A stretch of 35,174 nucleotides of DNA from Nitrobacter sp. 62-23 (GTDB taxonomy: Bacteria; Pseudomonadota; Alphaproteobacteria; Rhizobiales; Xanthobacteraceae). How positions within the stretch are numbered: the first letter of the stretch is position 1; the number at the start of each line of letters is the position of its first letter. The stretch lies in assembly GCF_001897285.1 (NCBI RefSeq), contig NZ_MKSM01000009.1, forward strand, positions 1-35,174, given 5' to 3'. The notes under the pieces are model-generated. The model worked only from the letters and a program-made list of their open reading frames with translations, was not told where the DNA came from and made no database searches. Positions 6,589 through 13,149 of this stretch are shown here, piece after piece. The translations under genes and the position numbers were made by a program.

Positions 6589-8508
6589 CTAGCCCGTCGA
6601 TCCGCGCAGTCCCCGCTCGACGATGCGGGCCAGCCGCCTCGAAAACTCGAGCGCGTCACTGGGACGATCACCGTCAAGAACGCGCGCGTCATCGAGCAGC
6701 ATCCGCGCCGTGTCCTCCTTGAACGCGCGATCGCTGTCCCCGAGCGCTGCCAGCGACGCAATCAGCGGATGCCTCGGGTTCACCTCGAGAACCGGCTTGG
6801 ATGCGCCGGTGAGCTGTCCGACGCCGACAAGAATCTTTTCCAGTTGCCGGTCGGGCCCGGACTCGGCTGCAACGAGACAGACGGGACTGTCGGTGAGGCG
6901 CTCGGACGATCGCACATCGGAAACCAGGTCCGAGAGAGTCGTCTTGAGAAAGGAGAGGAACTCCGTGACTCCAGCGCTGATCTCCTGCGAAGGCTCGGCA
7001 TTCGCGTCCGCGTGCGGGATCGCGGCGAGATCGGCCGCGCCCTGCGTCACGGATTTGAACGGCTTGCCCTCGAAGCTCGGTCCGGACGTGACCCAGAAGC
7101 TGTCGACCGGGTCGGACAGCAGCAGAACCTCCACGCCGCGGGCACGGAAACCTTCCAGATGGGGAGATGCCTCGAGACGCACGGCGTCGTGGCCCGCGAG
7201 ATAGTAAATCGACGTCTGATTTTCCTTCATGGCGCCGACGTAGTCCTTGAGACTTCGCAGCGAGCCCGCCGTGGTCCTGAAACGGCAAAGTCCGAGGATG
7301 ACATCGCGCCGGTCGTAGGCGTCGTAGATGCCCTCCTTGAACATCAGACCAAAGGTCTCCCAGATCTTTCCGTAAGCGGCCGGGTCTTTTTCGGCGAGTT
7401 TCTCAAGCTCGGTCAGGATGCGGCCGGTGATACTCTTCTTGATCGCCGCCAGAATCGGGCTTTCCTGAATCATTTCGCGCGAGATATTGAGCGGAAGATC
7501 AGATGAGTCGACGACGCCGCGCACGAACCTGAGATAGCGGGGCAGCAGATCGGCGTCGTCGGTAATAAAGACGCGCCTCACGTAAAGCTTGATCGGCCCC
7601 TTGCGCTCGGTCTCGAACAGATCGAAAGGCCGGGTTTGCGGCACGAACAGCAGCGCGGTGAATTCCTGCCGCCCTTCGGCGCGGAAATGCACGGTCAGCG
7701 CCGGCTCGTCGAATTGGCCCGCCACGCTGCGGTAGAAATCGGCGTATTCCGAGGCGCTGATCTCGCCGCGCGGCTTGGTCCATAACGCCGCGCCATCTGC
7801 GATTTCTGTCGGGGCGGCTCCGGGTTTTTCGACAAGCACGATCGGAACAGGCACATGGCCCGATTGATCCCTGACAATCTGTTCGAGCTTGGGCCGGTCG
7901 GCATAACCCTTGGCCTCGTCCGTCAGATGAAGCGTCACGCGGGTGCCTCGCGCAGGCGCTTCGCTGACATCCACCGGCGTTACCGTGAACGTCCCCTTCC
8001 CGTCGGACGACCAGCGCCACGCCTCGCTTGCGCCGGCGCGCCGCGAGATCACGTCGACCCGATCCGCCACCATGAAGGCGGAGTAGAAGCCGACCCCGAA
8101 CTGGCCGATCAGATTCACGCCCTCTCCTGCTTCGGCAGCCTTGGCATGGTCCATCTTGGCCTGCTGCTCGATGAAAGCCTTGGTGCCCGAGCGGGCGATC
8201 GTTCCGAGCGCATCGACCATCTCGTCGTGGCTCATGCCGATGCCGTTGTCCTCGACCGTCAATTGCCGTGCTTCGGCATCGATCGCGAGCGTGATCTGCG
8301 GCCTGGTGTCGTCCAGAAGCAAAGCGGGATTGCTGATCGCCTCGTAGCGCAGCCGCTCACAGGCGTCCGCGGCATTCGAAATCAATTCGCGCAAGAACAC
8401 GTCCTTGTCGGAATAGACCGAATGCACCATCATCTGGAGCAGCTTGGCAACATCCGCTTCGAATACCCGGCTTTCGGCCGCGCCATCCCTGTCGATCGTC
8501 GAGGTCAT
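6589..8508 (-). CDS. htpG: Molecular chaperone HtpG (Hsp90)
   Basis: HtpG is the bacterial cytosolic Hsp90, an ATP-dependent dimeric chaperone. The 639-residue product shows the GHKL ATP-binding motifs near its start: LRELISNAADACERLRY, DNGIGMS, and GQFGVGFYSAFMVADRV. The middle domain contains RRVFITDD, LPRYLRFVRGVVDSSDLPLN and SREMIQ. The carboxy-terminal dimerisation domain reads through NPRHPLI to the end. ATG 8508 is preferred to 8538 because GGTGAGGAG precedes it at proper distance. The gene stands alone on the minus strand, and its TAG stop abuts a palindromic repeat. No CIRCE element was seen upstream. Confidence 0.97.
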   Translation of the reverse strand: MTSTIDRDGAAESRVFEADVAKLLQMMVHSVYSDKDVFLRELISNAADACERLRYEAISNPALLLDDTRPQITLAIDAEARQLTVEDNGIGMSHDEMVDALGTIARSGTKAFIEQQAKMDHAKAAEAGEGVNLIGQFGVGFYSAFMVADRVDVISRRAGASEAWRWSSDGKGTFTVTPVDVSEAPARGTRVTLHLTDEAKGYADRPKLEQIVRDQSGHVPVPIVLVEKPGAAPTEIADGAALWTKPRGEISASEYADFYRSVAGQFDEPALTVHFRAEGRQEFTALLFVPQTRPFDLFETERKGPIKLYVRRVFITDDADLLPRYLRFVRGVVDSSDLPLNISREMIQESPILAAIKKSITGRILTELEKLAEKDPAAYGKIWETFGLMFKEGIYDAYDRRDVILGLCRFRTTAGSLRSLKDYVGAMKENQTSIYYLAGHDAVRLEASPHLEGFRARGVEVLLLSDPVDSFWVTSGPSFEGKPFKSVTQGAADLAAIPHADANAEPSQEISAGVTEFLSFLKTTLSDLVSDVRSSERLTDSPVCLVAAESGPDRQLEKILVGVGQLTGASKPVLEVNPRHPLIASLAALGDSDRAFKEDTARMLLDDARVLDGDRPSDALEFSRRLARIVERGLRGSTG

Positions 8509-9011
8509 CGTCTCCTCACCTTGAATATCCTGACGCAAGTTATTTGCGCTCGATGATATAGAAAATATGCCACCGGCATTCCAGTATGTCGGGGCCGTAT
8601 TTTACCCCGATCCGCTGCCAAATGCCGTGCCAAATGCCGGCGTGACGCGTCCGCTCCGACTTTCCTCGCCGTGAAACCGCCCCCGGCAGCCAGCATCGGT
8701 CAGGATCGATGCGCGGCAACAACAACCGATCAGGCGACGCGCCACATTCCCCGTCTCTGGTCCAGATTCTGCGATGTCGCCTATCGATCCTCAATGCGCA
8801 CCGGCATCCGCTCCCGGTCCGTTCGCGTCGGAGTCGAGCTTAGGCGGCGATATCGGAGAACAGCGACAGAACAGCGCAGGGCCAGTTTAGAACGAACCTA
8901 ATTTCATCCTGTAGTAAAGCGATGTCGGCTTCGCTAAACAATTTGCGCTGATCTGAAAGGTGCCGTTCGCGCCTTCTCGATTTGCACGATCTGGCAGCAG
9001 TGACGATACGA
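8509..9011. other. Divergent intergenic region between htpG and the PepSY operon
   Basis: About 500 bases without a convincing gene. It must contain the promoters of htpG (leftward) and of the PepSY operon (rightward). Two features stand out: a tandem 11-base direct repeat, TGCCAAATGCC, at 8616-8626 and 8628-8638, and an ICE-like sequence at 8886-8902, listed separately. Open frames crossing the interval lack ribosome-binding sites and family resemblance. Confidence 0.5.
8886..8902 (+). promoter_or_regulatory. Candidate Irr/ICE iron-control box upstream of the PepSY operon
   Basis: TTTAGAA-CGA-ACCTAAT matches the remembered Irr-type ICE pattern TTTAGAA-N3-TTCTAAA at 11 of 14 specified bases, with a perfect left half. 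It is about 110 bases upstream of ATG 9012. The downstream genes are plausible iron or redox functions, which fits Irr control. No expression data are visible here. Confidence 0.4.
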
Positions 9012-9674
9012 ATGGACAACCCGGATAGATTGACAGTCGACGGCGACGAGCTCTGGAAGCGGAAGAAGCGTCGCGCGTTCCTTATCAACCAGCTCTACCA
9101 ATGGCATTGGATCAGCTCGGGTCTCTGTCTGATCGGGATGCTAATGTTCGCCTTGACGGGAATCACGCTGAACAATTCCGGACGGATCGAAGCCAAGCCG
9201 AGCGTTACGATGCACGAGGCGCAGCTTCCACCTGCCATGATCGCCGACCTGAAATCCGACCCCGCCGCCGCCAAGGCGCCGCTGCCGCCGGCAATCAGCG
9301 CGTGGTTACAGCGCGAAGTCGGCGTCAATACCGCCGGCCGCGACACCGAATGGTCGGCCGATGAGGTCTATGTCGCGCTGCCGCAGCCCGGCGGCGATGC
9401 CTGGCTTAGCGTCCAGCGCGACAGCGGCGCGGTGTCGTATGAGATTACCACGCGCGGCTGGATCGCCTATCTCAACGATCTGCACAAAGGCCGCCATACC
9501 GGCAAGGCGTGGAGCTGGTTCATCGACGTGTTCGCGATCGCCGCGACCATCTTCTGTGTCACAGGCCTCTTGCTGCTGCAGCTTCATTCCAAGCGGCGGC
9601 CGGCCACCTGGCCCGTCGTCGGCCTGGGCCTGATTATTCCGACACTGCTCGCCGTTCTTCTCATTCATGGATAG
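9012..9674 (+). CDS. PepSY-associated transmembrane protein
   Basis: This protein of about 220 residues is of the short PepSY_TM-like type. A charged N terminus (KRKKRR) precedes a first membrane helix around WISSGLCLIGMLMFALTGI. A periplasmic PepSY-like domain follows, with VYVALPQPGGDAWLSVQ and GWIAYLNDLHKGRH. Two C-terminal helices (FAIAATIFCVTGLLLLQL and WPVVGLGLIIPTLLAVLLI) follow. The histidines in the HWIS and LHKGRH segments resemble positions used for haem or metal in larger PepSY reductases, but that is inference. ATG 9012 is used; a TTG ten codons earlier is possible. It is the first gene of an operon with DUF2271, DUF4198 and apbE. Confidence 0.85.
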   Translation: MDNPDRLTVDGDELWKRKKRRAFLINQLYQWHWISSGLCLIGMLMFALTGITLNNSGRIEAKPSVTMHEAQLPPAMIADLKSDPAAAKAPLPPAISAWLQREVGVNTAGRDTEWSADEVYVALPQPGGDAWLSVQRDSGAVSYEITTRGWIAYLNDLHKGRHTGKAWSWFIDVFAIAATIFCVTGLLLLQLHSKRRPATWPVVGLGLIIPTLLAVLLIHG

Positions 9675-9688
9675 ATAGAAGGTCAACT

Positions 9689-10201
9689 ATGCGCCTCCTG
9701 ATTTCTGCCGCACTCACCACCCTCGCCGCAGGTTCGTCGCTGGCGTCCGAAGCCACGATCAGCATCGATATTCCGCAGCTCAGTGTCGTCGAATATCACA
9801 AGCCCTACGTCGCCATGTGGGTCGAAAAGGCCGACGGCGGCAAGATCGCCAATCTTGCCGTATGGTACGACGTCAAGCACAAGGACAATGAGGGCACGAA
9901 GTGGCTCAAGGACCTGCGGCAGTGGTGGCGCCGCACCGGCCGCGAGCTGACGATGCCGGCCGATGGCCTGTCGAGCCCGACCCGCGCGCCCGGCACCCAT
10001 CAGATCAAGTTCGATAGCGCGTCAAAACCTCTCGACGGGCTCACGCCCGGCAGCTACCAGCTCGTCATCGAAGCCGCGCGCGAAGTCGGCGGCCGCGAGC
10101 TTCTGAAAATCCCGTTCGAGTGGCCGCCGAAAGCCGCGGCGAACGGCGAGGCCAAGGGCGAACGCGAGCTTGGCTCGGTCTCATTGAAGCTGACCCCCTG
10201 A
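9689..10201 (+). CDS. DUF2271 domain protein, periplasmic
   Basis: This 170-residue protein begins with a short signal peptide (LLISAALTTLAAGSSLASEA). The DUF2271 domain fills the rest. Recognisable parts are PYVAMWVEKADG, NLAVWYDVKHKDNEGTKWL, LRQWWRRTGRE and a beta-rich end with GSYQLVIEAAREVGGREL. The family has no proven activity; it repeatedly occurs beside PepSY and ApbE genes, suggesting a periplasmic redox partner. Translation starts 15 bases after the PepSY stop codon, so the two genes are surely in one transcript. Confidence 0.88.
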   Translation: MRLLISAALTTLAAGSSLASEATISIDIPQLSVVEYHKPYVAMWVEKADGGKIANLAVWYDVKHKDNEGTKWLKDLRQWWRRTGRELTMPADGLSSPTRAPGTHQIKFDSASKPLDGLTPGSYQLVIEAAREVGGRELLKIPFEWPPKAAANGEAKGERELGSVSLKLTP

Positions 10202-10264
10202 TCTGCCGCCCACAAATACGCCGCGCATCGTCGCCCCTCAGCTTTCATGGATAAGGATTTCGCC

Positions 10265-11074
10265 ATGACCAACCCTCTCAAGCTCGCCCTGATCGCAGCG
10301 ACCGCTTCACTGCTGGCTCTGCCCGCGCAGGCACACCGCGGCTGGCTGCTGCCGTCGGCTACGGTATTGTCCGGATCGGACCTCTGGGTCACGGTGGACG
10401 CTGCCGTCTCCAATGACCTGTTCTACTTCGAGCATAATCCGTTGCAGCTCGACAACCTCGCGATCGAAGGCCCCGACGGCAAGGCCATCACGCCGGAGAA
10501 CGTGGCAAAAAGCCATTTTCGCAGCTCCTTCGATTTCAAGCTGGCGCAGCCGGGAACCTACAAATTGACGGTGGCCAACCAGGGCCTGTTCGCCAGCTAC
10601 AAGGTCGACGGTCAGAACAAGCGCTGGCGCGGCAAGCCCGAGGAACTCGCCTCGGCCATTCCTGCCAATGCGACCGATGTGAAGGTTACCGAAAGCCGCG
10701 GCCGCATCGAATCCTTCGTCACCTCGGGCAAGCCGTCGGACGCGACGCTGAAGCCGACAGGCGTCGGGCTTGAGATGATTCCTGTCACCCATCCGAACAA
10801 TCTTGTCGCCGGCGAGAAGGCGACGTTCCGCCTGATGCTGGACGGGCAGCCTGCCAAAGGCGTCGCGGTCGAGATCGTCCCGGGCGGAATTCGCTACCGC
10901 GACGCGCTGAATGACACCAAGGCCACCGCCGACGATACCGGCACCTTCAGCGTCACCTGGCCGGCGCCCGGCTTCTACTGGATGAGCGCGTCGGTGCGCG
11001 ACGACAAGAGCAAGATCAAGAACGCCCAGCGCCGCAGCAGCTACGCCGTCACGCTCGAAGTGCTGCCGCAGTAA
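10265..11074 (+). CDS. DUF4198 domain protein, periplasmic
   Basis: This 269-residue secreted protein has signal peptide KLALIAATASLLALPAQAH and a mature part starting HRGWLLPSATVL. It matches the DUF4198 family, related in shape to periplasmic components of cobalt/nickel uptake systems. The mature part is a pair of beta-sandwich-like regions: residues around 30-110 with the GPDGK turn, and around 165-260 with GEKATFRLMLDGQPAKGVAV and a final WPAPGFYWMSASVRD. A metal-related role is a family-level guess. ATG 10265 has AAGGA at good distance and is preferred to the ATG six codons earlier. Confidence 0.87.
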   Translation: MTNPLKLALIAATASLLALPAQAHRGWLLPSATVLSGSDLWVTVDAAVSNDLFYFEHNPLQLDNLAIEGPDGKAITPENVAKSHFRSSFDFKLAQPGTYKLTVANQGLFASYKVDGQNKRWRGKPEELASAIPANATDVKVTESRGRIESFVTSGKPSDATLKPTGVGLEMIPVTHPNNLVAGEKATFRLMLDGQPAKGVAVEIVPGGIRYRDALNDTKATADDTGTFSVTWPAPGFYWMSASVRDDKSKIKNAQRRSSYAVTLEVLPQ

Positions 11075-11082
11075 CGACGCCG

Positions 11083-12105
11083 ATGAGAGCGTCAGTCGCC
11101 CGGCGCGTGGCGATCCCGGCAATGCCGGCGAGTCCGCCGGCCATTCCGGCGGGCGGGCGCATTCAGGACCTCAGCGGCGCGACCATGGGCACCACATGGT
11201 CGTGCCGATTCGTCGGCTCGTCCGCGAGCGCGCAAACGCTGCGCCGGACAATTCCCCTCGCGCTCGATCGCGTGATCGCGCAAATGAGCCCGTGGGAGCA
11301 CCAATCCGACACCAGCCGGTTCAACCGGCTGCCGCTGGATCAATGGCAGGACCTGCCGCGCGAGCTCGGCCAGGTGATGGCGAGTGCGCTGCGCATCGCA
11401 CACGAATCGGACGGCGCCTATGACCCGACCATGGGAGCGTTGATCGATCTCTGGGGCTTCGGCCCGAGCGGACCTCGCACAGCGCCGCCGCCGCAGGATG
11501 AGATCGCCCGACTCCATCGGGCTTGCGGATGGCGGCAACTCCAGTTCGACCCCAGCGGCCGCCGCCTGCGTCGCGACAATCGCGGGCCGGTCAATCTCTG
11601 CGGCATCGCCAAGGGCTTCGCCGTCGATCTGGTGGCGGAAACCCTGCTCGAGCTTGGCATTCATAACGCCCTGGTGGAAATCGGCGGCGAATTGCGGGGG
11701 CACGGGGTCAAGCCGGACGGCAGCCCATGGTGGGTCGAGATCGATCGGCCCGCTCAGACAGCGGCCGGTATCGCGGCCGAGCCGATGCTCGTCGCCTTGC
11801 ACGATCTCGCGATCGCGACATCCGGCTGCGAACGCGGCTTCGCACACGGCGCGCGGCATTTCTCCCACACACTCGACCCACGAACCGGATGGCCGATCGC
11901 CAATAACATGGTCACCGCGACGGTCCTGCATCGCTCCTGCATGGAAGCGGATGCCTACGCGACTGCGCTGATGGTGCTGGGGCCGGACGCCGGAATCGAT
12001 TTCGCCGTCAAGCACCAACTCGCGGCTCTCATTCGCTTTGCGGACCGCGACGACGGCAGCATCGCTGAACAAACCACGCCCGCCCTCGACGCCATGCTGG
12101 CCTAG
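11083..12105 (+). CDS. apbE: FAD:protein FMN transferase (ApbE family)
   Basis: ApbE enzymes transfer FMN from FAD to a threonine or serine of a target protein outside the cytoplasm. The 340-residue product has ATMGTTW near residues 33-39, DPTMGALIDLWGFGPSG, the central GIAKGFAVD and EIGGELRGHG segments, and the C-terminal SHTLDPRTGWPI and EADAYATALMVLG motifs. No clear lipoprotein or signal sequence is visible, so location is uncertain. It starts eight bases after the DUF4198 stop. Its TAG stop is the first triplet of a palindromic repeat, so this repeat sets the exact C terminus. No obvious FMN acceptor motif of the D-x-x-(S/T)-G-A-(S/T) type is seen in its operon partners. Confidence 0.92.
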   Translation: MRASVARRVAIPAMPASPPAIPAGGRIQDLSGATMGTTWSCRFVGSSASAQTLRRTIPLALDRVIAQMSPWEHQSDTSRFNRLPLDQWQDLPRELGQVMASALRIAHESDGAYDPTMGALIDLWGFGPSGPRTAPPPQDEIARLHRACGWRQLQFDPSGRRLRRDNRGPVNLCGIAKGFAVDLVAETLLELGIHNALVEIGGELRGHGVKPDGSPWWVEIDRPAQTAAGIAAEPMLVALHDLAIATSGCERGFAHGARHFSHTLDPRTGWPIANNMVTATVLHRSCMEADAYATALMVLGPDAGIDFAVKHQLAALIRFADRDDGSIAEQTTPALDAMLA

Positions 12106-12176
12106 TGGTCCGATTCTAACATTTGCATCCCGTTGCGGCAGGGCGTTCCTGCAAATGTTAGAATCAAAGGACCACT
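12104..12176. repeat. Stem-bulge-stem palindrome fused to the apbE stop (element 1)
   Basis: Outer arms AGTGGTCC (12104-12111) and GGACCACT (12169-12176); inner arms GATTCTAACATTTGCA (12112-12127) and TGCAAATGTTAGAATC (12150-12165). Every base in both stems pairs, with only a three-base AAA bulge (12166-12168) on the right. The loop is about 22 bases. The apbE TAG stop (12103-12105) overlaps its left edge. Confidence 0.9.
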
Positions 12177-12193
12177 GGCAGCTATCAGGTTTC

Positions 12194-12270
12194 TGGTGGA
12201 GTTTTGAATTTGACATTCGCCTGACGGGTTTGCTGCAAAGTGGGTAGCGAATGTCAAATTCACTCCACTA
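12194..12270. repeat. Related palindrome in opposite orientation (element 2)
   Basis: Outer arms TGGTGGAGT (12194-12202) and ACTCCACTA (12262-12270), inner arms GAATTTGACATTCGC (12206-12220) and GCGAATGTCAAATTC (12247-12261), with a TTT bulge at 12203-12205. Read on the minus strand it has the same layout as element 1: TAGTGG edge, two stems, AAA bulge after the right inner arm. The stem sequences differ but remain paired. Confidence 0.9.
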
Positions 12271-12360
12271 GAGCCTTTCCGCCCGGATCGAATCAGAAGC
12301 AGGGCTCTATGATTTGACGCGGTTCTTCACGCGAACCGGTCTCCACTTCGCTCAGGCTGC
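12270..12360. repeat. Third-family palindromic repeat copy
   Basis: TAGAGCC and GGCTCTA form a loose hairpin at the left. The block TGATTTGACGCGGTTCTTCA then CGCGAACCGGTCTCCACTTC follows. It corresponds closely to the reverse complement of 22218-22290 and more distantly to 6347-6420. It separates apbE (plus) from the convergent hydroxylase gene (minus). Confidence 0.65.
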
Positions 12361-12379
12361 GGACAGGCGAGCGTCGAGC

Positions 12380-13066
12380 TCAGGTCAATGCCCATTGCCG
12401 TAGCAGATTATGATACAGCGAGGTCAGCGACACCAAGGACGGGTGCTCTGGATGGTCGACGTTGAGGCGAATGATCGACATGTCCAGGTCGAACATCATC
12501 GCGCGTTTCGTGACCTCGGCGATCATGCTCTCGGTCCAGAAAAATGACGCGAGGCGCGAACCGCGGGTCACCTTGGTGACATGGTGAACGCTGGTGCCTG
12601 GATACACGATCATGTCGCCGGCCGGCAGCTTCACCGAATGCGAGCCGTAGGTATCCTCGATCACCAGCTCGCCGCCATCATACTCTTCCGGCGACGACAG
12701 GAACAAGGTCGAGGACACGTCGGTCCGCACGCGCCTTCCGGTGCCGGGAATGGTGCGAATCGCGTTGTCGACGTGGGAGCCGAAATTCATCTCTCCATCT
12801 GCGTCGTATCGATTGAACAGCGGCGGAAAGATCGTCTTCGGCAAGACCGCCGACATGAACAGCGGATTCCGGTTGAGCGCCGACAGCACCATGTCGCCGA
12901 GTTCGCGGGCTTCCGGCGTACCTTCGGGCAGTTGCAGGTTGCGCTTCACTTGGGCTGATTGATGCCCGGCGGTGATACGCCCATCCGCCCAGGCGGCCCG
13001 TTCCAACACCTCGCGGCAGCGTTTCACCTGCTCGGGAGAGAGGACATTCGGGATTCGAACCAGCAC
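12380..13066 (-). CDS. PKHD-type Fe(II)/2-oxoglutarate hydroxylase (PiuC-like)
   Basis: This 228-residue protein has the usual length of the PKHD-type hydroxylase family, whose members (for example PiuC) often neighbour TonB-dependent siderophore receptor genes. The iron-binding triad is HVD (H98, D100) and a distal histidine in SVHHV (H161 or H162). R171 in [10 protein letters not shown] would bind 2-oxoglutarate. The physiological substrate is not known. It starts with GTG at 13066, preceded by GAAGGA eight bases upstream. It lies downstream of the receptor gene on the same strand, but a good terminator separates them, so its expression may depend on read-through or its own promoter. Confidence 0.93.
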   Translation of the reverse strand: MLVRIPNVLSPEQVKRCREVLERAAWADGRITAGHQSAQVKRNLQLPEGTPEARELGDMVLSALNRNPLFMSAVLPKTIFPPLFNRYDADGEMNFGSHVDNAIRTIPGTGRRVRTDVSSTLFLSSPEEYDGGELVIEDTYGSHSVKLPAGDMIVYPGTSVHHVTKVTRGSRLASFFWTESMIAEVTKRAMMFDLDMSIIRLNVDHPEHPSLVSLTSLYHNLLRQWALT

Positions 13067-13082
13067 TGTAACATTCCTTCAG

Positions 13083-13111
13083 AAAAAAGCCGGCGCCTTG
13101 CGACGCCGGCT
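13083..13111 (-). terminator. Rho-independent terminator between receptor and hydroxylase genes
   Basis: On the minus strand AGCCGGCG and CGCCGGCT form a perfect eight-base stem with an eight-base loop, followed at once by a run of six T. It lies about 40 bases after the siderophore receptor stop and ends 16 bases before the GTG start of the hydroxylase, so it also forms part of the hydroxylase leader and could act as an attenuator. Confidence 0.85.
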
Positions 13112-13149
13112 CCAATATCGTCAGTTTTACTGATCCACCGTAATGCGGG

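Noticed and set aside
8616-8638. A sigma-54 promoter for htpG
   Set aside because: The -24-like TGGCACG is present, but the -12 element has GG in place of GC at the required spacing, so it fails the strictest part of the consensus.
11161-11200. DLSGATMG in ApbE as a self-flavinylation site of the D-x-x-(S/T)-G-A-(S/T) type
   Set aside because: This is the normal N-terminal A-T-M-G-T motif of the ApbE family, so the match to the acceptor consensus is most likely coincidence.
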